Below, piece by piece: positions 42,857 through 52,531 of a stretch of DNA of 64,000 bases (positions are counted from its first letter, which is position 1; each line of letters starts with the position of its first letter). The stretch is from Brenneria goodwinii (GTDB taxonomy: Bacteria; Pseudomonadota; Gammaproteobacteria; Enterobacterales; Enterobacteriaceae), in the NCBI RefSeq assembly GCF_002291445.1, contig NZ_CP014137.1:3100001-3164000 (forward strand). Reading direction: 5' to 3'. A program made the position numbers and the translations under genes. A model generated the notes under the pieces. It was given only the letters and a program-made list of their open reading frames with translations, ran no database searches and was not told the origin of the DNA.

Positions 42857-45800
42857 AGGAGTACCTTACGTAACTGACTGGCTGTATGGCTGATCAGCGG
42901 CATACTCATCATCGAAATGTGATTGCCGGGCGTTGGTATTACCGTCAGCGACCCGCCAGCTAAACGCGCCCAGCCGAGTGCGGGAGCATCTGGCCGGATA
43001 CGATCCGGCAGAATTTCCTCCGCTTCCACAACCACGATATTGCCGGCGTATTCTTTTCCCTGATAGCGATCGGTAGCAGAAATATGCGCCTGCAGAATCG
43101 TCAGAAAATGTTGAAAATGTGCGATATCGATATTGTCCGGAACCAGTTTCGCCCGTTTGAACTCCTGTAGGAACAGCGCTGAGCGCTGTGCTGGGGTCAT
43201 CTCGGCCAGCGCCGGAGCGGCAATGGCGAATGACGTTCCGGTAAAGCGTTCCACCTTACGCGCGAAATAGGCCAGCCGCTGGTATTCATCCATCTCAGCC
43301 GCGTGGTCAACTTGTACCAGAGGCGCCGGTTGATCCAATATCAATACCGTCGGCGCTCTCCCGCCGGCCCGTTGTAGCTGTTGGGCCATTTCGAACGCGA
43401 TGGTGGCGCCCAAAGACCAGCCGCCCAGCACCAGATTCTGCCGTTGTGCGATCTCCGGTACCTGCCGCAGATAAAATGCGGCCAACGTTTCGATATGGTG
43501 GTTGTAGTCCTGATCTTCACTGAAATTTGCCACCTGAAGACCGTAAACCGGATATTCAGCGCCCAGCTCATTCGTCAGCGGGTAATAACACAAGATGTTG
43601 CCACCTGCCGGATGAATCATCAGCAAAGTCGGCTTGCTCTGCGCCAAACCGGGATTAAGCATCACCAGCGACAATGATTTTTGCGGTTCTGCCTGAGCCA
43701 ATACCGTCGCCAACTGACTAACGCTGCTGTGCTCAAACAGTTGACCTATTGACAACGACGTGCCGAATTGTTGGTTTATCTCAATAACCAACTTCAACGC
43801 GGTGATTGAATTTCCCCCCAGATTGAAAAAGTCATCCCGCGTATCCACCTGCTCGCGTTGCAGTACACGGCAATAAATATCATGTAAGCGTCGTTCCATG
43901 TCGCCTTCCGGCTGCTGAATCGCTTGAAGCGTGGTGTCGTCAGTGAACGGCAAAGCGGCATAGTCAACTTTACCACTGGCCGTCAGCGGCAAAGACGCCA
44001 GCCAGACCCATTGATCCGGCTGCATGTAGTGCGGAAGTTTGCTTTTCAGGAACGCTTGCACTTCCCCTTCGCACGCCTTTTCCTGGCCGCAACAATAAGC
44101 CACCAGCCGGTTTTCGCCCTCACCGAGCTGCCATTGCTTTACAGCCGCTTGCACGATCGCCGGCTGCTGCTGCAATACGTTTTCTATCTCAGCCAGTTCC
44201 ACACGGTAGCCGCGCACTTTCACCTGGCGATCCAGCCGCCCCAGAAACTCAAGATTTCCATCCGGCAACCAGCGCCCCTTGTCCCCGGTGCGATAAATTC
44301 GCTCGCCGGCCAAATAAGGATGGGGGATAAAATGGGCGCGGTTCTGTTCCGCCAAACCAATATAGCCTGCAGCCAGATGCCCCCCGCCCAGACAGATTTC
44401 ACCAGGCTGGCCAATCGGGACTAATTGCTGGTACGCATCCAAAATCAGAACGTGGCTGTCCGCCAGCGGCTTGCCTACAGGTAAATAATCGCTCGCATCG
44501 ATTAGGCTATCGGGCACCGTATAGGTCGCAACGCCGACGGTACATTCCGTCGGGCCATAGTGATTAACCACCCGGCAAGTGGCCCCTAATTGGCGTATGC
44601 GTTTAATCAACGATACCGGCGCTCGCTCGCCCCCCAGCACCAGAAGATTGCGCGGCAATAATGCGCCGGCCTGTGGCGAAATCAGCAGTGCGGCCAGATG
44701 CGTCGGCGTTATTTTCATACAATCCAACGGATTATCCTCCAGATAGGAGAATAATGTCTGAGGGTCATTAAGTTGCTGAGTGCTTATCACTTCCAGTTGC
44801 CCCCGGTTAATCAACGCCGGGAACAGCATGGTGTGCGCCAGATCGGTGGTAAAGGCAGAAAACATGCCGTATCGCGCGCCAGCCGGCTGATCGAGCACGG
44901 GTGCGATCGCCTGACAATAGCGGCTTAGCTGCTCATGGTTTACCCTGACGCCTTTCGGCCTGCCGGTGCTGCCGGAGGTGTAAATAATGTAGGCGGGCGC
45001 GTCCGCGGCCATTGTCGATAATTGCGGATCATCGCCAGACAGCGAACCGTCGAGTTGATCGACCGAAATAGTGGTTCTCGAAATTTCGGGCGAGTCAGAA
45101 TCGACCAGGACAAGACGTACCGCGGCATCCTGCAAAATAAAATCGACCTGTTCCGCTGGCAGCGCGATATCAATAGGGACATAGCATCCCCCGGCTTTCA
45201 GTACGGCCAGCAATGCAACAACGCAGAGTTCGCTTTTGGCCATGTAGAGAGCGACGGACTGTCCCGGCAACAAGCCATTTTCCAGCAAACGGTTCGCTAA
45301 ACAATTAGCCTGTTCGTTAAGTTGCTGATAGCTCAGAGCGCGTCCAGCGCAACGCACCGCCAGCGCCCCTGGAGCCGACGCCTCAACCTGACGTTCAAAT
45401 TGTCGGTGCACCGCCATGGGTGCGGTGTCGGGCGTCCGCCGGCATCCGTTCAATAATTGAAGACGCTCGGCGCGACTCACCAAAGAGAAGTCCCGTACCG
45501 CTAACTGCGGCTGTTCGACGAACGCGTCCAGCGCCGAACAAAAATCACTCAGCATTCGCGTTATCGTGCTGCGGTTAAACAAGTCGGAGTTATAGTTCAT
45601 CGTCAACATCAGGCCGCTGTCGGTTTCCTCTACCCACAGGTTCAGATCCAGTTTCGATACGCCATAGTCGACTTTCAGCAGCTGATAAGTGAACAGCCTG
45701 TTGTTATGAAAATGTGGAAACACCTGATAGGTCAGCGCCGCCTGAAAAAGCGGATTGATTTGCGGATTGCGGATATAGGTAATTTTTTCGAGAATATCAT

Positions 45801-46926
45801 TGAGTGGAATAGCCTGATAATGCTGAGCCTGTTCGCTCTCCTCACGGGCGCTATCGACAATTTCCCGCAACGTCGCTTGCGGGCTGACCTCAAATCTCAG
45901 GGGCAAGGTATTCATAAACAACCCCATGAGATTCTGTGTCTCGGGCTGATTACGATTAGCGAAAGGCGCGCCAATAATAATCTGCTGTTGGCCGCTGTAT
46001 TTATGTAATAAAAGCGTATAGGCCGCCATTATCATATGGAACGGCGTGGCGCCCAGCTGTGCGGCGCCCATTTGCAAGCGTTGGGTGAGATTATGGTCGT
46101 AATGCCGGCTGACCATGCCGCCCCGGGTGCTCATTTTAGGCGGCCGCGGACGATCGGTCTCGATCTCAAGCACGCCTTGCACGCCATCGAGTTTTTTAGC
46201 CCAATGCGCCAACCCTTGCTGATATTCGTCTGTGGCGTACCACTGCTCCTGCGCTAACGCATAATCGGAGAATTGCAGGAAACCCTCGGTCTGCAGCGTC
46301 TCGCCGTGAAGCAGACGGAAATACGTCTCCATAAATTCTTTAAAGAATAAGCTGACCGTCCAGCCATCAGAAATAATGTGATGGAATGTCAGTAGCAACA
46401 CGTATTCATGGTGATGGGTTTTAATCATCCGCCAATAGAACAGCGGCCCACGGGTCAAATCGAAATGACGAAGCCCCTCCTCACGCGCCACCGTTTCTAC
46501 CCATTCGTCCCGTTCATCTTCCGGCAGAGACGACATGTCGTCATATTGGAAATTGAACAGCGGTTCATCGCTCACGCATTGGCATACCTCGCCCTCCACC
46601 ACGTTGAATGAAGTACGGAGAATGCTATGTTTTTTGGTCAGATGGCGTAGCGTTTTTTTGACCACCTCCGTGTCGATATCATTTTCAAAGCGGCAGGTGA
46701 TGGCATAAGGATTGTTGTACGCTTTACCATCATCAAGGTACTGATCAAGCACCCAAATGCTTTTTTGGGAACCGGTCACCGGGAAATTTCTCCTGGCGGA
46801 CTCGGCGCTTTGTTTTATGATCGCTCCGGGAGCGGCAACCGTTGGCTTTTTTTTCTCCCTGGCAATTTTTTTCAACTCAGCCAGGCTCAATGATTTAAGC
46901 TCGGCGCTATTGGTTTTAGTCATCAT
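42853..46926 (-). CDS. NRPS termination module C-A-PCP-TE
   Basis: This 1357-aa synthetase is the last step of the line. A short N-terminal docking-like helix (SLSLAELKKIAREKKK) precedes a condensation domain (about 45-480) with intact HHIISDG (His182, His183, Asp187). The adenylation domain (about 500-985) has YIIYTSGSTGRPKGV and YRTGDKGRW. The PCP has LGGNS with Ser1040, and the type I thioesterase has GWSLG with Ser1171. In the A4 region (AFTTDLAHTMLF) the residue aligned with Asp235 of GrsA is Thr, so the substrate may not be an ordinary alpha-amino acid. Hand-derived code T-D-H-K-V-G-H-V-G. AAGGGA precedes two adjacent ATGs. Confidence 0.93.
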   Translation of the reverse strand: MMTKTNSAELKSLSLAELKKIAREKKKPTVAAPGAIIKQSAESARRNFPVTGSQKSIWVLDQYLDDGKAYNNPYAITCRFENDIDTEVVKKTLRHLTKKHSILRTSFNVVEGEVCQCVSDEPLFNFQYDDMSSLPEDERDEWVETVAREEGLRHFDLTRGPLFYWRMIKTHHHEYVLLLTFHHIISDGWTVSLFFKEFMETYFRLLHGETLQTEGFLQFSDYALAQEQWYATDEYQQGLAHWAKKLDGVQGVLEIETDRPRPPKMSTRGGMVSRHYDHNLTQRLQMGAAQLGATPFHMIMAAYTLLLHKYSGQQQIIIGAPFANRNQPETQNLMGLFMNTLPLRFEVSPQATLREIVDSAREESEQAQHYQAIPLNDILEKITYIRNPQINPLFQAALTYQVFPHFHNNRLFTYQLLKVDYGVSKLDLNLWVEETDSGLMLTMNYNSDLFNRSTITRMLSDFCSALDAFVEQPQLAVRDFSLVSRAERLQLLNGCRRTPDTAPMAVHRQFERQVEASAPGALAVRCAGRALSYQQLNEQANCLANRLLENGLLPGQSVALYMAKSELCVVALLAVLKAGGCYVPIDIALPAEQVDFILQDAAVRLVLVDSDSPEISRTTISVDQLDGSLSGDDPQLSTMAADAPAYIIYTSGSTGRPKGVRVNHEQLSRYCQAIAPVLDQPAGARYGMFSAFTTDLAHTMLFPALINRGQLEVISTQQLNDPQTLFSYLEDNPLDCMKITPTHLAALLISPQAGALLPRNLLVLGGERAPVSLIKRIRQLGATCRVVNHYGPTECTVGVATYTVPDSLIDASDYLPVGKPLADSHVLILDAYQQLVPIGQPGEICLGGGHLAAGYIGLAEQNRAHFIPHPYLAGERIYRTGDKGRWLPDGNLEFLGRLDRQVKVRGYRVELAEIENVLQQQPAIVQAAVKQWQLGEGENRLVAYCCGQEKACEGEVQAFLKSKLPHYMQPDQWVWLASLPLTASGKVDYAALPFTDDTTLQAIQQPEGDMERRLHDIYCRVLQREQVDTRDDFFNLGGNSITALKLVIEINQQFGTSLSIGQLFEHSSVSQLATVLAQAEPQKSLSLVMLNPGLAQSKPTLLMIHPAGGNILCYYPLTNELGAEYPVYGLQVANFSEDQDYNHHIETLAAFYLRQVPEIAQRQNLVLGGWSLGATIAFEMAQQLQRAGGRAPTVLILDQPAPLVQVDHAAEMDEYQRLAYFARKVERFTGTSFAIAAPALAEMTPAQRSALFLQEFKRAKLVPDNIDIAHFQHFLTILQAHISATDRYQGKEYAGNIVVVEAEEILPDRIRPDAPALGWARLAGGSLTVIPTPGNHISMMSMPLISHTASQLRKVLL

Positions 46927-46973
46927 CCAATCCCTTTCATGTTTTGATTAAACATGTTTGCCCTTGATGGTTT

Positions 46974-46995
46974 CCCTCAGGCATATGCCTGAGGG
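46974..46995 (-). other. Perfect palindrome between PKS and terminal NRPS genes
   Basis: An 11-bp perfect inverted repeat without spacer (CCCTCAGGCAT and its complement) lies 11 bp after the PKS stop and 47 bp before the NRPS start. Without a T-run it is more likely an mRNA processing or stability element, or a partial terminator, than a full stop. Confidence 0.6.
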
Positions 46996-47006
46996 TTGCG
47001 GGGCGA

Positions 47007-50000
47007 TTAGTCCTGAAGCAATACTTCAAGCTCAGCGAGGATCAGCGTCGACAAACCCTTAACGGTTTGATCCTGATAAAACAGATCGACGCGAATATCG
47101 ATTTCGAAAATACTCGATACCGTCGACACCACCTGCACCGCCAGCAGCGAGTTACCGCCAAGCTCGGTGAAGTTGTCGTTTACGCCAATGCCTGAAATGC
47201 CGAGAGTCGATTGCCACACCTTGACGATTTCTTTCTCAATATCATTTTCCGGCGCCACATATTCCACAGACAGTGCCGGCCGAATGTGGCCATCAGCGGC
47301 TTGTTCATCGATGTTGTCCAGAACGGCGATATCTTGATCCGGGATTGCCTCATAGATCAGCTGGCTAAGATCGCTGGTCACTATCACCAATTGTTCAAAT
47401 TCCAGATGCGAGAGTTGACGTTTCAAAGCATCAAGCCCCTCATTGAACAAGATATCCTTGTCGGACAGATCGACCTTCACCGCGGCGGCGGCCGCATTGA
47501 AGGTCTGTTTGGCCACTTGGTTATCCTCGGTCATTTTGATCAACGTGTAATTTTCGAGGGTCAATAGCGGCATGCCAGTGGACGAGAAGAAGACAATATC
47601 CATCGTAATGGCGTTGTCCTGCGGCTGGTAAGGACGTTTCAGTTTGATGTGGGCATAGCAATCCGCGCTCAGCGGCGCATGGTAGGTTATCTTGCCATAG
47701 CTGATCGGCAGGAAGTTTTCCTTGGATATATCGTTAAGACAACTGATCGACGTGGCGTCGACAAGCGCTGGATGAAATGGATAACGCGCGAAATCATCAA
47801 GATAGGCATTATCCATCACCTTATGCAGCAGCCATTCATTTTTTCCTTTGAGAATGGATTGGCTATTATTCCAGCGAGAACTCAATGATAAGAAAACCTC
47901 TCCCGTAATCGCGTTGATAAAATCACGATCCAGAGATTCGCATGCTAAATCCACCGTACAGCGTTGGCGAATGGCATTTATCTCAATCGGTGTGCCGGCC
48001 AGGGTATTCTCTGCTTGTCCAACAGTACCCAGCGCATGCTCATCCCAACCTAAATCCAAAACCCCTCGACTTCTTAAGCTGAATTTATAACCGTTGCTCT
48101 CCGAAGTAACACGCAATTGCAGCATCCGCGGCCAGCCATTTCGGTAAATAACAGGTTTAGACAGCAAAAGGTTTTTTATCTGAAGATGTTCCTGCGATTT
48201 GAAAGTACTCAACCATTCATACAAGATTGATAAAATCGTTGTCCCCACTAGCGTAGGTTGTTGCGACAAGCGGTGTTCATCAATAACCCAGTCTTTCCGC
48301 ACCGCCAGATTGACCTGATAAATTTCTTGCATTCCCTCCTGACTGACCAGTGTTAACATATCGTCGGCAACGTCTTTAAATGCCGAAGATTTCTTATTAT
48401 TCTTCTCTTCTAATTGTTTTGCCCAGCGAACAGCCATACCGATGTCGCCCCATTTACCCCAGTTGAGGGAAACCGTGCGGCCTGAGCGGCGCTGGTTACG
48501 ATAATGGGCGAAAGCGTCCATAAACGCATTGCCTGAACAGTAATCAATGCGCGCCTCATCGCCGACGATTGAAGTAATTGAAGAGAAAAGGATAAAGAAA
48601 TCCGGCTGCTTATCTTGAAGCAGCTCATCCAATATCAAGCTACCGATAATTTTCGGATCCATTACTGCGGCGCAATCAGCATCATTTTTCAGCGGGATAA
48701 TGCCGCCACCGGCAATCCCCGCGGTATGGAAGACGCCATCAATGCGAGCGAATCCAGACAGAACATCGCGCATGCCGTCATAGTCGCAGACATCAACCTG
48801 AGCAAGGTGTACGGTGTTGCCGCGCTCTTCCAGCCGCAAAATCCCGGCAATTTTTTCGCTGACCGGATCGTCCACCGGATGCTGTTGCCCCCAGGTGAGC
48901 CACTCGTCGCGCGGCGGCAGTGCAGAACGATAGGTCAGGATCAGCGTCGCGTTGCTGACCTCTGACAAATGGCCCGCCACCAGCATGCCCAGCCCACCTA
49001 AACCGCCGGTAATCAGATAGACGCCGTCATCCTTAAACTCCGCCGCCAGACCCGTATCGTCTTGTTTCAGGTGAACAGACTGATAATCTTCCTCCCAACG
49101 GTTATGCCCGCGATAGGCCACCAGATTGCCATGTGTATCAATATGGCTTTCGGCAATCAGCTGTTGGGCGATATCATGAGGCTCGGCGTGAGCGAATAAA
49201 TCCACATCCACCACATGACACTGCACTTCATGGTACTCGTGATAAAAGACGCGCGCAGGCCCAATCACCAGCGCTTTCTGCGGCGAATACAGCTGTTCCT
49301 CCGTTACGCTGAAAATATTGTTTGTCACAAACAAGAGGCGCAGGCCTTCCAACAGATTCTCGCTCACCAATGCCTGCTGTAAATAAAGCGGGCTGTAAAA
49401 GGCATCGATCTGCAACACGCGGCGATCGTCGGTAAACTGTGGTTCCGTTTTGTCGGCAGACAGGTTCCACAGATTGATAATGCGGGTTGGGCGCAATTCT
49501 CTATTTTTTATGTCTTTCAACAAGCGGAGATGGTCTTCACGACTGGCGGGATCGATCACATAACTGCCGCCGGCCAAATCTTCCTGATAGTGAGTGCCGC
49601 GCCGAACCGTCAAAACCTGCTGTCCAGTTGCTACCAACTGCCTTTGAATATGCTCGGAGATAGCCATGTCATCGACGAACAGCAGCCAGCATTCAGAATT
49701 GGGATCGACACGCCCACCCACCATAAACCGGGCCGGAATGGTGCACTTCCAGGCGGGCATGTAAAACCAATCGCCGATATCCGCTTTTTTACGTTTGCGG
49801 GCGCTGAGGGATTTAGCGTCTTGCCCTTCGCCGCTCTGCTGTAGAGCCGGCAATTTAAACTCTTTGCGTTCGAAGGGATAACCAGGCAACGGTAACCGGC
49901 GGCGATGTTCACCGCTGTAAAAATGCGTCCACGAGACTTCAACGCCATTCGCCCACAGACAGCCTAACGAGGTCAGCAAATATTCCGCCGTGTGCTCCAC

Positions 50001-52496
50001 ATCTTTCGCGCCGGGCAACGAGGAGTAAATCAACGCGTTCTCGCCCGCCTTGAAATGCTGCTTGGCGGAGGACTCCAGAGAGCGCCCTGGCCCGACTTCC
50101 AGGAAGATATAATTCTGGCGCGCTTCGGACATTAATGTTTTGAACGCATGAGAGAACAGCACTGGATTGCGTACATGTTTCACCCAATAATCGCTGCTCA
50201 TGGCCAGATCATCGGTGATCCAATCCCCACTCACCGTTGACACGAATGGGATCTGCGGAGCATGCAATTCAATGCCTTCAATGACCTTTTCGAAAGCCGG
50301 CAGAACAGGCTCCATCATGTATGAATGGAACCCATGAGACGTATCCAGGTGCTTGCAGAAAATATTGTTATCTTCCAACTCCCGCTGGAATACCTCAACT
50401 TCAGCCAAATCGCCGGCCACTACGCACAGCCCCGGATAATTCACCGTGGCGATTTCCAGTTTCCCGCCCTGCAATTTATGGCGCAGCGATTCCTCGTCCA
50501 TCAGTACCGCCAGCATGGCTCCGGCCGGCAACGCTTGCACCAGTTTTCCGCGCAAGGCCACCGCCCGCAGCGCGTCCTCCAGGGAGAATACGCCGGCAAT
50601 GCAGGCCGCGACATATTCGCCGACGCTGTGCCCAATCATCGCATCAGGTTTAATGCCCCACGACATCCATAACTGAGCCAGACTGTATTCCACAACAAAT
50701 AACGCGGGTTGCGTAAATTGCGTTTCATTAATAAGGGCGGTTGTTGAGCTATCATCATCCTGAAAAATAATCGTCAGCAAATCCACGCCCAGGATCGGCT
50801 CCAGATAACGACAGCAGCGATCCATCGTTTCGCGAAACACCCGATAGTCGGCGTACAGCTCACGGGACATATTGATGTATTGGTTGCCCTGACCCGGGAA
50901 CATGAACACCACGCTCTTACGGTCTTTGCCGGTGGTTGAAATAACGGCGGATGGCTGTTCCAGTTTTTCCAGTAAGGTTTCCCGATCTTTCCCCACGACT
51001 ACCGTACTGTGAGAAAACTGCTGACGGCCGACCTGTAGCGTGTAGGCGACATCGGCCAGGTTGGCGTCCCCATTCTTCAGCAGAAAGTCATGCATGCGTT
51101 GCTTCATGGCATCCAGCGCGGTTCGGCTCTTGGCAGAAAACGGCAGCATAATCGGGCCATTGTGCGCATCGCCAGGCTGCGTTTTCGGCGGTTCTTCAAG
51201 AATAACGCAGGCGTTAGTGCCGCCTACGCCAAACGAGTTCACCAATGCACGATGTGGTTGGTCTGAAGCCTCAAGCTTGCACAATGTGGTATTCATAACA
51301 AACGGGCTGGTTTCAAACTCGATATGAGGATTTGGCGAAATATAATTCAGCGAAGCAGGAAGCATCCCTGTCTCCAGAGCCAACGATGCCTTGATGAAGC
51401 TAGCCATGCCGGAAGCGGCATCCGTGTGCCCAATATTGGTCTTTACCGAGCCGAGGCGGCAATATTGCTTTTTGTCGGTAAATTTTTTGAACGTTTGGTC
51501 CAGCGAAGTGAACTCAATAGGATCTCCCAGCGCGGTAGCAGTACCGTGCGCTTCGACAAAACTGATGGTTTCCGGGCTGACTTTCGCGTTGTCGAATACC
51601 TCGGTGGCTACCGCAATCTGTCCTTCAACACCCGGCGCGGTATAGCCCGCTTTCAGGCTGCCGTCATTATTAATCGCCGAGCCTTTCACGACGGCGTAGA
51701 TATGGTCACCATCGCGCAACGCGTCGTTCAAACGTTTCAATATCACGACGCCCGCACCGCGACTGAATATCGTGCCATTGGCTCGGGAATCAAAAGCGTA
51801 GCAATGCCCGTCGGCAGACTCCATCCCACCTTGCATGTACTGATACCCGCGACGTTCCGGCGTATCGACCGAGACGCCCCCGGCAACAATGAGATCGCTT
51901 TCACCGCTCAACAAACTATTGATGCCTAACACAACAGCGACCGTAGCGGTGGAACAAGCGCTTTGCACATTAACGCTGGGCCCTTTTAAGTTCAGCTTGT
52001 AGGAAACCCGCGTAGTGACATAGTCCTTATCGTTGTTAGTCACCACAGAAGTGCCGCTGACGTATTTGTGTACTTCCGGATGTGAGTTGACTTTGCTGAG
52101 ATGCCACGCGGTGCCGGTACCGCCGAATACGCCGACTTTTCCTGGATAGGTGGCTGGCACATAGCCGGCATCCTCAAAGGCATGCCAACTGCACTCCAGG
52201 AAAACCCGGTGCTGCGGATCCATGATCTCCGCATCGCGCGGCGTGATGTCAAAGAAGTTGGCATCAAAATATTGCGCGTTGCCCAAAATTCCCCGCCGGG
52301 GAATATAGTTTGGCGAGGAGATCATTTCCTCTTCAATACCGCTGGCTCGCAGTTCTTCTTCAGTAAACGTGCTGATCGTTTCCACGCCATCCAGCAGGTT
52401 TTTCCAGAACATTGCTTTGTCTTCTGCACCAGGGAAACGAGCAGATATCCCCACAACGGCGATATCCCTATCATTGAATGTTGCTTGATCTTTCAT
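47007..52496 (-). CDS. Type I PKS module KS-AT-KR-DH-ACP
   Basis: This 1829-aa protein is one complete extension module. The ketosynthase (about 10-430) has Cys181 (ACSTA), His317 (EAHGTA) and His357 (NIGH). The acyltransferase (about 528-830) has GHSVGEY with Ser624 and an HGFHS motif at 721-725, which favours malonyl-CoA. The ketoreductase has GGLGGLG (1164-1170) and YCSGN with Tyr1319. The dehydratase-like domain (about 1395-1665) has DEHRL (His1408) and HPALVDA (Asp1580). The ACP carries Ser1783 (GGNS). DH after KR is the reverse of the usual order. No ER or methyltransferase domain is present. GAGGT precedes the ATG. Confidence 0.93.
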   Translation of the reverse strand: MKDQATFNDRDIAVVGISARFPGAEDKAMFWKNLLDGVETISTFTEEELRASGIEEEMISSPNYIPRRGILGNAQYFDANFFDITPRDAEIMDPQHRVFLECSWHAFEDAGYVPATYPGKVGVFGGTGTAWHLSKVNSHPEVHKYVSGTSVVTNNDKDYVTTRVSYKLNLKGPSVNVQSACSTATVAVVLGINSLLSGESDLIVAGGVSVDTPERRGYQYMQGGMESADGHCYAFDSRANGTIFSRGAGVVILKRLNDALRDGDHIYAVVKGSAINNDGSLKAGYTAPGVEGQIAVATEVFDNAKVSPETISFVEAHGTATALGDPIEFTSLDQTFKKFTDKKQYCRLGSVKTNIGHTDAASGMASFIKASLALETGMLPASLNYISPNPHIEFETSPFVMNTTLCKLEASDQPHRALVNSFGVGGTNACVILEEPPKTQPGDAHNGPIMLPFSAKSRTALDAMKQRMHDFLLKNGDANLADVAYTLQVGRQQFSHSTVVVGKDRETLLEKLEQPSAVISTTGKDRKSVVFMFPGQGNQYINMSRELYADYRVFRETMDRCCRYLEPILGVDLLTIIFQDDDSSTTALINETQFTQPALFVVEYSLAQLWMSWGIKPDAMIGHSVGEYVAACIAGVFSLEDALRAVALRGKLVQALPAGAMLAVLMDEESLRHKLQGGKLEIATVNYPGLCVVAGDLAEVEVFQRELEDNNIFCKHLDTSHGFHSYMMEPVLPAFEKVIEGIELHAPQIPFVSTVSGDWITDDLAMSSDYWVKHVRNPVLFSHAFKTLMSEARQNYIFLEVGPGRSLESSAKQHFKAGENALIYSSLPGAKDVEHTAEYLLTSLGCLWANGVEVSWTHFYSGEHRRRLPLPGYPFERKEFKLPALQQSGEGQDAKSLSARKRKKADIGDWFYMPAWKCTIPARFMVGGRVDPNSECWLLFVDDMAISEHIQRQLVATGQQVLTVRRGTHYQEDLAGGSYVIDPASREDHLRLLKDIKNRELRPTRIINLWNLSADKTEPQFTDDRRVLQIDAFYSPLYLQQALVSENLLEGLRLLFVTNNIFSVTEEQLYSPQKALVIGPARVFYHEYHEVQCHVVDVDLFAHAEPHDIAQQLIAESHIDTHGNLVAYRGHNRWEEDYQSVHLKQDDTGLAAEFKDDGVYLITGGLGGLGMLVAGHLSEVSNATLILTYRSALPPRDEWLTWGQQHPVDDPVSEKIAGILRLEERGNTVHLAQVDVCDYDGMRDVLSGFARIDGVFHTAGIAGGGIIPLKNDADCAAVMDPKIIGSLILDELLQDKQPDFFILFSSITSIVGDEARIDYCSGNAFMDAFAHYRNQRRSGRTVSLNWGKWGDIGMAVRWAKQLEEKNNKKSSAFKDVADDMLTLVSQEGMQEIYQVNLAVRKDWVIDEHRLSQQPTLVGTTILSILYEWLSTFKSQEHLQIKNLLLSKPVIYRNGWPRMLQLRVTSESNGYKFSLRSRGVLDLGWDEHALGTVGQAENTLAGTPIEINAIRQRCTVDLACESLDRDFINAITGEVFLSLSSRWNNSQSILKGKNEWLLHKVMDNAYLDDFARYPFHPALVDATSISCLNDISKENFLPISYGKITYHAPLSADCYAHIKLKRPYQPQDNAITMDIVFFSSTGMPLLTLENYTLIKMTEDNQVAKQTFNAAAAAVKVDLSDKDILFNEGLDALKRQLSHLEFEQLVIVTSDLSQLIYEAIPDQDIAVLDNIDEQAADGHIRPALSVEYVAPENDIEKEIVKVWQSTLGISGIGVNDNFTELGGNSLLAVQVVSTVSSIFEIDIRVDLFYQDQTVKGLSTLILAELEVLLQD

Positions 52497-52531
52497 CTAT
52501 ACCTCACCATATGTAATACAATTAAAATGAA

